From Variovorax sp. OV329 (GTDB lineage: Bacteria > Pseudomonadota > Gammaproteobacteria > Burkholderiales > Burkholderiaceae_C), in assembly GCF_900114785.1 (NCBI RefSeq), contig NZ_FOUG01000021.1:40995-104994 (forward strand): a DNA stretch of 64,000 bases, given 5' to 3'. This document shows, piece after piece, positions 8,044 through 15,900 of the stretch (position 1 is its first letter; the number at the start of each line of letters is the position of its first letter). The position numbers were made by a program, and so were the translations under genes. Under the pieces are notes generated by a model. The model ran no database searches. It saw only the letters and a program-made list of their open reading frames with translations, and was not told the DNA's origin.

Positions 8044-9435
8044 CTAGCGGGTGGGCGCCGGATCGGGCAATGCCGAATGGCCCTTGCCGGTGCTGCGCAG
8101 CGCCAGCGCCACCAGCACCACCACCGGCAGGCCCAGCGCGGCGGTGGCATTGAAGAAGGCGGCGTAGCCGAAGTGGTCGACGAATTCGCCCGAATAGCCC
8201 GCGATGTACTTGGGCAGCAGCAGCATCATCGAGCTGAACAGGGCGTACTGCGTGGCCGAGTAGTTCACGTTGGTGAGGCTGGAGAGGTAGCCGACGAACG
8301 CGGCCGAAGCGATGCCGCCGGCCAGGTTGTCGGCCGACACCACCGCAATCAGGCCGCGAAGGTCGTGTCCCTGCCCGGCCAGCCAGGCGAACAGCAGGTT
8401 GCTGGCCGCGCTGAGCACCGCGCCGAGCATCAGGATGCGGGCGACGCCGAAGCGGGCCGACAGCACGCCGCCCACGAAGGCGCCCACCAGCGTCATGATC
8501 ACGCCGAACACCTTGCTGACCGAAGCCACCTCGTCCTTGGTGTAGCCCATGTCCACGTAGAAAGGGTTGGCCATGATGCCCATCACCACGTCGCTGATGC
8601 GGTAGACGGCGATCAGCGACAGGATCAGCACCGCCTGCCAGCGGTAGCGGCGCACGAAGTCGGCGAAGGGCTCCACCAGCACGTCCTGCAGCCATTCGCG
8701 GGCATTGCGGGGCGCGGGCAGTTCGCGCCGCTGCGGCTCTGGCGAGAGCAATACCGCCAGCACGCCCACCACCATCGACGCGGCCATGGCCAGGTAGGCC
8801 ACCTTCCAGGCGCCGTTCTGGTAGCCGCCCATGCCGCTCACCTCGGCCCGCGCCGCGATCCACAGCACGCCGGCGCCGGCCCAGATCATGGCCACGCGGT
8901 AGCCGGTCTGGTAGGCCGCGGCCAGGGCGGCCTGCTTGTCGGTGGCGGCGGACTCGATGCGGTAGGCATCCAGCGCGATGTCCTGCGTGGCCGAGCCGAA
9001 GGCCACCACGAGCGCGCACCACACCAGCGGCTCCAGGCGGGTGCTCGGATCGATGAGCGCCATGCCGGCCAGGCCGGCGATCACGATGGCCTGGGCCAGC
9101 AAAAGCCAGCCGCGCCGGCGGCCCAGCAGGGTGGTGAGCGGTGGCAAGGGCAAGCGGTCCACCAGCGGCGCCCATGCCCATTTGAAGGCGTACATCAGGC
9201 CCACCCAGCTCAGGTAGCCGATGGCCGCCCGGTCGATGCCGGCCTCGCGCAGCCTGAAACCCAGGGTGCCCAGCACCAGCAGCAGCGGCAGGCCGGCGGA
9301 GAAGCCCAGGGCCAGCATGCGCAGCGTGGCCGGCTCGCGGTAGACGGCCAGGGCTTCGCGCCAGGAGCGGGCGGGCGGGGCGGATTCCGGGGCAGGGGCG
9401 TTGGACGGCTCGGCGCCCTTGGAGGGGAAATGCAT
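8044..9435 (-). CDS. ampG: AmpG-family muropeptide MFS transporter
   Basis: AmpG imports GlcNAc-anhydroMurNAc peptides across the inner membrane for peptidoglycan recycling and feeds the signal for AmpC induction. The 463-residue product has twelve helices and the family signatures LGFSAGLPLLLV in helix 1, GSATQDIALDAYRIE in the middle and MGYTKDEVASVSKVFG in the second half. The ATG at 9435 is chosen because earlier in-frame codons add a tail that would run into the divergent protease gene 36 bp away. No Shine-Dalgarno is evident. The ketosynthase pair follows 43 bp downstream on the same strand. Confidence 0.9.
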   Translation of the reverse strand: MHFPSKGAEPSNAPAPESAPPARSWREALAVYREPATLRMLALGFSAGLPLLLVLGTLGFRLREAGIDRAAIGYLSWVGLMYAFKWAWAPLVDRLPLPPLTTLLGRRRGWLLLAQAIVIAGLAGMALIDPSTRLEPLVWCALVVAFGSATQDIALDAYRIESAATDKQAALAAAYQTGYRVAMIWAGAGVLWIAARAEVSGMGGYQNGAWKVAYLAMAASMVVGVLAVLLSPEPQRRELPAPRNAREWLQDVLVEPFADFVRRYRWQAVLILSLIAVYRISDVVMGIMANPFYVDMGYTKDEVASVSKVFGVIMTLVGAFVGGVLSARFGVARILMLGAVLSAASNLLFAWLAGQGHDLRGLIAVVSADNLAGGIASAAFVGYLSSLTNVNYSATQYALFSSMMLLLPKYIAGYSGEFVDHFGYAAFFNATAALGLPVVVLVALALRSTGKGHSALPDPAPTR

Positions 9436-9471
9436 GCAGACAGTGAGGTGGGCTGTCCTTATTATTCCCGC

Positions 9472-10302
9472 ATGTGTCTGAACTGCCACTTTTCTTCCGG
9501 GCGCCTGAACCCCCGTCGCGCCTTCCTGCTGGCCGCCGGTGCCGGCCTGGCGGCGCCCGCGCTTGCGCAGGTGAGCGTGGGCGCGCCATCAGCGGCGCGC
9601 AACATCGTGCCGGCCGAGAACCTGGAGCAGGCCGGCGCGCAGCAGTACGCGCAGCTGCTGGCGCAGGCGAAGCAGAAAGGCGCCCTGGCGCCCGACGGCA
9701 ACGCGCAGCTCAAGCGCCTGCGCGCCATCGCGGCGCGCATCATTCCCTTCGCGCCGCAATGGAACCCGCGCGCCGCGCAATGGAAATGGGAAGTCAACCT
9801 GATCGGCAGCAAGCAGATCAACGCCTTCTGCATGCCCGGCGGCAAGATCGCCTTCTACACCGGCATCCTCGACCAGCTGCAGCTCACCGACGACGAGGTC
9901 GCCATGGTGATGGGCCACGAGGTGGCGCACGCGCTGCGCGAGCATGCGCGCGAGCAGCTGGCCAAGAGCACCGGCACCGGCCTGGCGCTGTCCATCGGCG
10001 CGCAGCTGCTGGGCCTGGGCCAGATGGGCGACCTGGCCGCCCGCGGTGCCACGCAACTGCTGACGCTGCAGTTCAGCCGCACCGACGAATCCGAGGCCGA
10101 CCTGGTCGGCCTGGAGTTGGCCGCCCGCGCCGGCTTCAACCCGCGCGCCTCCGTCACCCTGTGGCAGAAGATGGGCCGCGCCAGCAAGGACAGCGGCGGC
10201 ACCAGCTTCCTCTCGACCCACCCCAGCGGGCCGGACCGCATCCGCAACCTGGAAGCGAACATCCCCAAGGTCGAGGGGCTGTACCAGTCGGCGAAGCGCT
10301 AG
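9472..10302 (+). CDS. Periplasmic M48-family zinc metallopeptidase
   Basis: The 276-residue product has the M48 zinc site HEVAHALREH (HExxH) and the third ligand Glu in DESEADLVGLELAARAG. The N-terminus carries a twin-arginine-like signal (PRRAFLLAAGAGLAAPALA), so export by Tat or Sec is likely; a CLNC pair before the signal is unusual. Members such as LoiP and BepA degrade or help fold outer-membrane proteins. The short length argues against the TPR-bearing BepA type and fits the compact LoiP-like proteases. It is divergent from ampG with 36 bp between start codons. Confidence 0.88.
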   Translation: MCLNCHFSSGRLNPRRAFLLAAGAGLAAPALAQVSVGAPSAARNIVPAENLEQAGAQQYAQLLAQAKQKGALAPDGNAQLKRLRAIAARIIPFAPQWNPRAAQWKWEVNLIGSKQINAFCMPGGKIAFYTGILDQLQLTDDEVAMVMGHEVAHALREHAREQLAKSTGTGLALSIGAQLLGLGQMGDLAARGATQLLTLQFSRTDESEADLVGLELAARAGFNPRASVTLWQKMGRASKDSGGTSFLSTHPSGPDRIRNLEANIPKVEGLYQSAKR

Positions 10303-10314
10303 GCCGACGCCGAC

Positions 10315-11028
10315 TCACACGTGGCGGGTGATCCCGCCATCCACGCGGATGTTCTGCCCGGTGATGTAGCCCGCATCGTCCGAGAGCAGGAAGGCGGCGG
10401 TCTTCGCGATCTCCTCGACCTTGCCCAGCCGCGCCATCGGCACGGCCTGCGCGATCTCCGGCTTGTGGGCCAGGCTGTCGACATAACCCGGCAGCAGCGC
10501 GTTCATGCGGATGTTGTTGGCCGCGTAGCGGTCGGCGTAGAGCTTGGTGAAGGCGCCCACCGCCGCGCGGTACACGCATGACACCGGGAATTTCGGCGAG
10601 GGCTCGAAGGCCGCGAAGGTGGTGATGTTGACGAAGGCGCCCCGGCCCTGGGCCAGCATCAGCGGCGTCACCAGCCGGGCCATGCGCTGCACCGACAGCA
10701 CCATCATGTCGTTGCCCAGCATCCAGCTCTCGTCGGCAATGTCCAGCAGCTCGCCCTTGGGCGGATGGCCGGTGTGGTTGACCACGGCGTCCACGCGGCC
10801 GAAGGCCTGCACCGTGCCCTCCACCAGGCGCTGCAGGTCCTCGAGCCTGGCGACCGAGCCGCTGACGCCGAAGCCGCCCAGTTCCTTGGCGAGGGCCTCG
10901 GCGCTGCCCGACGGTGACATCAGCGCGAGCTTGTAGCCGCGCGCATGCAGCTCGCGCGCAATGGCCGCGCCAATGCCGCGCCCGGCGGCGGTGACGATGG
11001 CGACGGGGGCGTTGTCCTGTGTGTTCAT
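10315..11028 (-). CDS. SDR-family oxidoreductase with an altered active site
   Basis: A 237-residue Rossmann-fold protein of the short-chain dehydrogenase family. The nucleotide-binding glycine motif is present as TAAGRGIG (13-20), and the C-terminus IRVDGGITRHV is typical. The catalytic set is not: YxxxK reads Y153-R-A-A-V157, so the Lys is replaced by Val, the usual NNAG reads NHTG, and Thr stands where Ser is expected (NITTF). It may be a non-catalytic or unusual SDR. It is divergent from atzF, and the 96 bp between them hold the operator-like site at 11099-11121, so it may be co-regulated with the cluster. Confidence 0.8.
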   Translation of the reverse strand: MNTQDNAPVAIVTAAGRGIGAAIARELHARGYKLALMSPSGSAEALAKELGGFGVSGSVARLEDLQRLVEGTVQAFGRVDAVVNHTGHPPKGELLDIADESWMLGNDMMVLSVQRMARLVTPLMLAQGRGAFVNITTFAAFEPSPKFPVSCVYRAAVGAFTKLYADRYAANNIRMNALLPGYVDSLAHKPEIAQAVPMARLGKVEEIAKTAAFLLSDDAGYITGQNIRVDGGITRHV

Positions 11029-11098
11029 GGGTGCTTCTTTCTGTTGCTGATGTCGCAGCGCGATCAGACCGCGCAGCTTGGCACATTGTTTGCAATGC

Positions 11099-11121
11099 AT
11101 CTTGTACACAAGACAGGATGC
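11099..11121 (+). promoter_or_regulatory. GntR/FCD-type operator candidate upstream of atzF
   Basis: The site contains the near-palindrome CTTGTACACAAG (11101-11112) followed by ACAGGATGC. TTGTACACAA fits the T.GT..AC.A pattern known for FadR/FCD-type GntR regulators. A 21/23 match lies in inverted orientation at 17800-17822, upstream of the BMP transporter gene. It sits between the divergent SDR and atzF genes and ends just before the atzF start, where a bound repressor would block initiation. Confidence 0.6.
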
Positions 11122-11124
11122 TTG

Positions 11125-12846
11125 ATGATGGTGCACGGTTTCGACGCAGCGGCAGACACGACGGCCCAGGAGCAAAGCGGCCCCGAGGCCGCATGGATCA
11201 CCCGCCTCGGTACGCCGCTGCAGGGCGCGTCCAACGGCGCGCTGGCCGGGCTGGTGTTCGCGGCCAAGGACAACATCGACGTGGGCGGCCTGCCCACCAC
11301 TGCGGCCTGTCCGGCCTTCGCACGCACCGCCCCGGCGCATGCGCATGTGGTGCAGCGGCTGCTCGATGCCGGTGCGGCACTGGCGGGCAAGACCAACCTG
11401 GACCAGTTCGCCTGCGGCCTCAACGGCACCCGTTCGCCCTACGGCGCGGTGCCCAACAGCTTCGATGCCAGCTTCGTGTCGGGTGGCTCCAGCTCGGGTT
11501 CGGCCTACGTGGTGGCCACCGGGCAGGTGGACTTCGCGCTGGGCACCGACACGGCCGGTTCGGGCCGAGTGCCGGCGGGGCTGAACAACATCGTGGGGCT
11601 CAAGCCTTCCAAGGGACTCATCAGCGCACGCGGCGTGGTGCCGGCGGCGCAAAGCGTCGACTGCGTCTCCATCTTCGCGCGCACGGTGCAGGTGGCGGTG
11701 CAGGTGCTGCGCGCGGCCATGGGCTTCGATGCGCAGGATCCCTTCTCGCGATCGCTTGCTCTCGAGCGTGAGCCCTTCGGCCCGCGCTTCCGGTTCGGCG
11801 TGCCTTCCGAGCTGCAGTTCTTCGGCGACGAGCAGGCCGCGCAGGCCTTCGTGCAAGCCATCGAGAAGCTCCAGGCCCTGGGCGGCGCGCCCGTGCAGAT
11901 CGACTACGAGCCGCTGGCCCAGGCCGCCGAGCTGCTCTACGACAGCGCGCTGGTCGCCGAGCGCTATGCGGCGGTGCGCGGCTTCTTCGACGAGCACGAA
12001 GCCGAAGTGATGGAGCCGGTGCGCAGCATTCTCGCCAGCGGCCGCCGCTACGACGCGGCCGACCTGGTCGATGCGCAGGCCCGGCTGCGCGCACTGGCGC
12101 AGCAGGCCGCGCCCATGTGGGAGGACATCGACGTGCTGCTGCTGCCCACCGCGCCCACGCACTACCGGATCGACGCCATGCGCGCCGACCCGGTACAGCT
12201 CAACAAGAACCTGGGCGCCTACACCAACTTCGTCAACCTGCTGGACTACGCGGCGCTGTCGGTGCCCAGCAGCCTGCGGCCCGACGGGCTGCCCTTCGGC
12301 ATCACGCTGGTGGGGCCCTGCGGCAGCGACCTGCAGCTGGCCGAACTGGGGCAGCGCTACCACCACGCCAGCGGCCTCGCGCAGGGCGCGACCGGCGAGC
12401 CCCTGCCGCCGCCTGCCGATCTGGGCCTGTCCAGGCCGGCCACCGTGAAGGTGGCGGTGGTGGGCGCGCACCTGTCGGGCATGCCGCTCAACGGCCAGCT
12501 CGTGGAGCGCGGCGCGCAGTTGCTGGAGAAGACCCACACCGCCTCGCAGTACAGGCTGTACGCCTTGCCCGGCACCGTGCCGCCCAAGCCCGGCCTGGTC
12601 CGCGTGCCGCCGTCCGAAGGGGCTGCGATCGCGGTGGAGGTCTGGCAGATGCCGCTGGCGCACTACGGCAGCTTCGTCGCGCTCATTCCGGCGCCATTGG
12701 GCATCGGCACCCTGCAGCTGGCCGACGGCAGCAGCGTGCAGGGCTTCGTCTGCGAGGCGCTCGCCACCGAGGGGGCCACCGACATCACCCACCTGGGCGG
12801 CTGGCGCCGCTACATCGAATCGCGGCAGCCGATCGCTGCCGCCTGA
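11125..12846 (+). CDS. atzF: Allophanate hydrolase
   Basis: AtzF splits allophanate (N-carboxyurea) into ammonia and CO2 in the last steps of cyanurate and biuret breakdown. The 573-residue product has the amidase-signature domain with triad Lys48 (FAAKDNID), cis-Ser122 (GGSSSGS) and nucleophile Ser146 (TDTAGSGRVPA). A second domain (about 430-573) is typical of allophanate hydrolases and distinguishes it from generic amidases. I chose the ATG at 11125, with AGGA seven bases upstream. No biotin-dependent urea carboxylase is next to it, which favours a biuret/cyanurate role over urea use. The ABC transporter genes follow 30 bp downstream. Confidence 0.92.
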   Translation: MMVHGFDAAADTTAQEQSGPEAAWITRLGTPLQGASNGALAGLVFAAKDNIDVGGLPTTAACPAFARTAPAHAHVVQRLLDAGAALAGKTNLDQFACGLNGTRSPYGAVPNSFDASFVSGGSSSGSAYVVATGQVDFALGTDTAGSGRVPAGLNNIVGLKPSKGLISARGVVPAAQSVDCVSIFARTVQVAVQVLRAAMGFDAQDPFSRSLALEREPFGPRFRFGVPSELQFFGDEQAAQAFVQAIEKLQALGGAPVQIDYEPLAQAAELLYDSALVAERYAAVRGFFDEHEAEVMEPVRSILASGRRYDAADLVDAQARLRALAQQAAPMWEDIDVLLLPTAPTHYRIDAMRADPVQLNKNLGAYTNFVNLLDYAALSVPSSLRPDGLPFGITLVGPCGSDLQLAELGQRYHHASGLAQGATGEPLPPPADLGLSRPATVKVAVVGAHLSGMPLNGQLVERGAQLLEKTHTASQYRLYALPGTVPPKPGLVRVPPSEGAAIAVEVWQMPLAHYGSFVALIPAPLGIGTLQLADGSSVQGFVCEALATEGATDITHLGGWRRYIESRQPIAAA

Positions 12847-12876
12847 ATCCGCCATCTCTCACGAGGAGCTTCCACC

Positions 12877-13887
12877 ATGAAACGCACGACGACCCCATCC
12901 CAAGCCCCATCGAGCCAACGCCGCCAGCTGCTGCAGGCGGGCGCCGCAGGCCTTGCCGTGCTGGCCGCCCCGGCCATCGTGCGCGCCCAGGCCGCGGTCA
13001 AGGTGCGCGTGGGCTATTGGCCGATCGCCGCCGGCCTGCCCTTCTACGCGGCGGTGGAGCAGGGCTACTTCAAGGCGGCCGGCGTCGACGTGGAAGTGCA
13101 GCGCTACGCCGGCGCGCAGCAGATCATGGAAGCCATGCTCGCCGAGCGCTGCGACGGCAGCGCCAACGGCACCGGCTCGGCCAACATCGCCATCGGCGAG
13201 ATTGCCGCGCCGGGCAGCTTCAAGATCTTCTGCTCCAACCCCAGCAACGTGAAGAACGTGCTCGACCAGGTGCTGGTGCCCACCGCCAGCACGGCGAAGG
13301 TGATGGCCGACCTGAAGGGCAAGCGCGTCGCCTCGGGCCCCGGCATCCAGAACGTGACGCTTGCCAAGGCGGTGCTGGAACGCGGCGGCGCCACCGGCGC
13401 CACGGTGGTGGAGCTGCCCATCGGCCAGCACGTGGCGGCGCTCGCCGCGGGCCAGGTCGACGGGTGCTACACGCTGGAGCCCACCGGCACCATCGGACGG
13501 CTCAACGGCTCCACCCGCGTGCTGGAGTCCGGCGTGATCGCGAAGTACGTGCTGGGCGACCCGATGGCGCCCTGGTTCGGCGGCTCGGCCTCGCTCACCT
13601 CGGCCTTCATCAAGAAGAACCCCGAGGCGGCGAAGAAGTACATCGGCGCCTACGCACAGGGCGTGCAGTATGTGCGCAGCAAGCCGACCGAGGCGCGCCA
13701 GTACCTCAAGGGCTACACCGCCATCGAGGGCCCGCTCACCGGCGAGGTGCCGCTGGCCGCCTACACGCTCTACAACGAGTTCACGCCGCAGGACGTGGCG
13801 CACTTCCAGAAGTTCTTCGACCTGTTCGCCGAGAAGGGCATCTTCTCCTCGCGGCTGATGGTCGACAGCATGCTCTACAAGGGGTAG
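12877..13887 (+). CDS. ABC transporter substrate-binding protein, NMT1/TauA-like
   Basis: A 336-residue periplasmic binding protein for the transporter encoded by the next two genes. The N-terminus has a twin-arginine signal (SQRRQLLQAGAAG..) ending near VRAQA. The mature part begins VKVRVGYWPIAAGLPFYAAV, the typical start of the NMT1/SsuA/TauA family that binds nitrate, sulfonates, pyrimidine precursors and similar small compounds. A strong GAGGAG Shine-Dalgarno precedes the ATG. Its place between allophanate hydrolase and AtzG/AtzE suggests a nitrogen-rich ligand such as a ureide, biuret or cyanurate; the ligand itself cannot be read from the sequence. Confidence 0.88.
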   Translation: MKRTTTPSQAPSSQRRQLLQAGAAGLAVLAAPAIVRAQAAVKVRVGYWPIAAGLPFYAAVEQGYFKAAGVDVEVQRYAGAQQIMEAMLAERCDGSANGTGSANIAIGEIAAPGSFKIFCSNPSNVKNVLDQVLVPTASTAKVMADLKGKRVASGPGIQNVTLAKAVLERGGATGATVVELPIGQHVAALAAGQVDGCYTLEPTGTIGRLNGSTRVLESGVIAKYVLGDPMAPWFGGSASLTSAFIKKNPEAAKKYIGAYAQGVQYVRSKPTEARQYLKGYTAIEGPLTGEVPLAAYTLYNEFTPQDVAHFQKFFDLFAEKGIFSSRLMVDSMLYKG

Positions 13888-13890
13888 GCC

Positions 13891-14730
13891 GTGGCTGACT
13901 CCGCACAGCAAGCCCCCGCCGCGCCCTGGTCGCCGCCCGCAGCGGGCGCCGCTGGCGCACCCGCGGCGCCGCGCCCCTCGCCCTGGCTCAAGGGCCTGCC
14001 CTTCATCGGGCCGGTGCTGCTCTTCATCGTGTGGGACCTGGCGGTGCGACTGGGGCTCGTCAAGGCCATCCTGCTGCCGCCGCCGGCCGACACCATCGCC
14101 ACGCTCATCACCGGCCTGGCGGGTGGTTCCCTGCTGCTCGACTTCGCCGTCACGGTGTGGCGCACCCTGCAGGCCTTTCTCATCGCGGCCCTGGTCGGCG
14201 TTCCGCTGGGCGTGCTGCTGGGCAGCAACGAGAAGGCGTACCGCAGCGTGGAGTTTTTGATCGACTTCTTCCGCTCCACGCCCTCGTCGGCGCTCATTCC
14301 GCTCTTCCTCATGATCTTCGGCGTGAGCGACGTCAACAAGGTGGCCATCGCCGCCTTCGGCGCGTTGCTCATCGTGGTCTTCAACAGCGCCTACGGCGTG
14401 ATGAACGCGCGCAAGCAGCGCGTCATGGCGGCCAAGGTGATGGGCGCCTCGCGCTGGCAGATCTTCCGCGACGTGCTGGTGTGGGAAAGCCTGCAGCCCA
14501 CCTTCGTGGGCCTGCGCTCGGCCGTCTCGATGGCACTGGTGATCGTGATCGTGGCCGAGATGTTCATCGGCTCGGATTCGGGGCTGGGCCACCGCATCAT
14601 CAACTCGCAGCAGGTGATGAACGTGCGCGACATGTACGCCTCGATCCTGGCGGCCGGCGCGCTGGGCTATGCACTGAACATCCTCTTCCTCGTGGCCGAG
14701 CGCCGCATCGTGCACTGGAGCGGACGATGA
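13891..14730 (+). CDS. ABC transporter permease (TauC/SsuC-like)
   Basis: A 279-residue inner-membrane permease with a Pro/Ala-rich N-terminus of about 30 residues and six predicted helices. The cytoplasmic coupling loop AAKVMGASRWQIFRDV matches the EAA motif that contacts the ATPase. It starts with GTG at 13891, three bases after the binding-protein stop, and ends in an ATGA overlap with the ATPase gene. With its neighbours it forms a taurine/nitrate-type importer, probably for a nitrogen-rich substrate of this pathway. Confidence 0.9.
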   Translation: MADSAQQAPAAPWSPPAAGAAGAPAAPRPSPWLKGLPFIGPVLLFIVWDLAVRLGLVKAILLPPPADTIATLITGLAGGSLLLDFAVTVWRTLQAFLIAALVGVPLGVLLGSNEKAYRSVEFLIDFFRSTPSSALIPLFLMIFGVSDVNKVAIAAFGALLIVVFNSAYGVMNARKQRVMAAKVMGASRWQIFRDVLVWESLQPTFVGLRSAVSMALVIVIVAEMFIGSDSGLGHRIINSQQVMNVRDMYASILAAGALGYALNILFLVAERRIVHWSGR

Positions 14731-15557
14731 GAAGCGTCGACAACGTCATCAACGGCCCGGTGTTCGCCGACGTGCCCAAGGCGGCCTTCGTGCCGGGCCC
14801 GGCGGGCACGCACATCACCATCCGCGGGCTCACCAAGTACTTCGCCGGCTGGCCGCTGTACGAGAACTTCGACCTGGACATCCCGAAGAACCGCATCGTC
14901 TCGGTGTTCGGGCCCAACGGATGCGGCAAGAGCACGCTGATCAACATGATCGCCGGGCTCGTCCCCATCGATTCGGGCGAGATCCTGTTCGACGGCAAGT
15001 CGCTCAAGGACACCAAGATCGGCTACGTGTTCCAGAACTACCGCGAGGCGATGTTCCCGTGGATGCGCACCATCGACAACATCGCCTACCCGCTCAAGCT
15101 GGAAGGTCGCAGCAAGGCGCAGGTGGACCGGCGCATGGAAGAGCTGGTGGCCTCCTTCGACGTGAAGTTCGACCTCAAGCGATTTCCCTATGAGCTCTCG
15201 GGCGGGCAGCAGCAGACCGCTTCGATCATGCGGGCGCTGGCACCCGAGCCGGAGGTGTTGTTCCTCGACGAGCCTTTCTCGGCCCTGGACTTCGAGATGA
15301 CCCTCTTCATCCGCGAGAAGCTGCAGGAAGTGTTCATGCAGACCGGCACCACCATGCTGCTGGTCTCGCACGACCTGGAAGAAGCGGTGTACCTGGCCGA
15401 CCAGGTGCTGCTGCTCACCAAGCGGCCCACGCGCGTGGCCGAGATCCTGCCCTACGGCGATGCCCGGCCGCGCACGGTGGAGACGCTCAGCGAGCCCGGC
15501 TTCGTCGCCACCAAGAAGCGCAGCCTGGAGATCTTCCAGCGCGAGGTGCGCCGATGA
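14727..15557 (+). CDS. ABC transporter ATP-binding protein (TauB/SsuB-like)
   Basis: The 276-residue ATPase energises the NMT1-type importer. Walker A is GPNGCGKST, the signature is LSGGQQQTASIMRAL (the usual QR replaced by QT), Walker B is VLFLDEPFSALD, and the switch His lies in LLVSHDLEEAV. An N-terminal extension of about 30 residues precedes the core. It overlaps the permease by 4 bp and atzG by 4 bp, so permease, ATPase and AtzG should be translated together. This supports transport of a substrate of the AtzE/AtzG enzyme. Confidence 0.92.
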   Translation: MRSVDNVINGPVFADVPKAAFVPGPAGTHITIRGLTKYFAGWPLYENFDLDIPKNRIVSVFGPNGCGKSTLINMIAGLVPIDSGEILFDGKSLKDTKIGYVFQNYREAMFPWMRTIDNIAYPLKLEGRSKAQVDRRMEELVASFDVKFDLKRFPYELSGGQQQTASIMRALAPEPEVLFLDEPFSALDFEMTLFIREKLQEVFMQTGTTMLLVSHDLEEAVYLADQVLLLTKRPTRVAEILPYGDARPRTVETLSEPGFVATKKRSLEIFQREVRR

Positions 15558-15769
15558 GCCTGCGTCCCGAGCAGATCGAAGCCTTCGTCGACGCCAGCGC
15601 CGCTGCGCTGGAGCTGAACCTGCGGCCCGAGCACCGCGAGGGCGTGCTGCGCTACTTCGCGCTCGCGGCCGACATGGCGGCGCTGCTGGACGCGGTGCCG
15701 CTGGACCCGCACGTGGAACCGGCGGTCAACTTCGCGCCGGTGCCGCCAGGCAGGCGCCACGCGGAATGA
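15554..15769 (+). CDS. atzG: AtzG-like DUF4089 small subunit
   Basis: A 71-residue, mainly helical protein of the DUF4089 family. In Pseudomonas sp. ADP the equivalent AtzG forms a complex with the amidase AtzE, which needs it for stable expression and 1-carboxybiuret hydrolase activity; HpxX is the equivalent in purine (oxamate) pathways. Here it lies just before atzE, as in those systems. It overlaps the upstream ATPase gene by 4 bp. Its stop codon overlaps the ATG of the 44-codon repeat-derived frame that separates it from atzE. Confidence 0.85.
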   Translation: MSLRPEQIEAFVDASAAALELNLRPEHREGVLRYFALAADMAALLDAVPLDPHVEPAVNFAPVPPGRRHAE

Positions 15770-15894
15770 GCGCCGCGCCGGGCCGCCCCAAGCAAGCTCG
15801 CACCGCAGTGCGAAGCACGAAGGTACTCGGAATGAACTCCGCGCCGGGCTGCCCCAAGCAAGCTCGCACCGCAGTGCGAAGCACGGAGGTATTC
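15764..15894 (+). repeat. Two-unit 65/66-bp tandem repeat between atzG and atzE
   Basis: Unit 1 runs from 15764 to 15829 (66 bp) and unit 2 from 15830 to 15894 (65 bp). Each begins GAATGA, carries the inverted repeat TCGCAC-CGCA-GTGCGA, and ends with an AAGG or GGAGG Shine-Dalgarno-like box and ACTCG/ATTCG; GAATGA then recurs at 15895-15900 and supplies the atzE start. The units differ at few positions by eye. Unit 2 has lost one G before the final GAATGA, which shifts phase so that the frame stops exactly at the atzE start. Confidence 0.9.
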
Positions 15895-15900
15895 GAATGA
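15766..15900 (+). CDS. 44-residue frame made of a tandem repeat, coupled to atzG and atzE
   Basis: The ATG at 15766 overlaps the atzG stop (ATGA) and the TGA at 15898-15900 overlaps the atzE start (ATGA). The frame encodes two 22-residue units sharing PKQARTAVRST, with the second unit opening in MNSAPGC. It resembles no domain I know and is Arg/Thr-rich. It may be a real small protein, or only a spacer that keeps ribosomes moving from atzG into atzE. The perfect stop/start coupling at both ends is the main support for translation; the repetitive origin argues for a recently acquired, non-functional peptide. Confidence 0.4.
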   Translation: MSAAPGRPKQARTAVRSTKVLGMNSAPGCPKQARTAVRSTEVFE

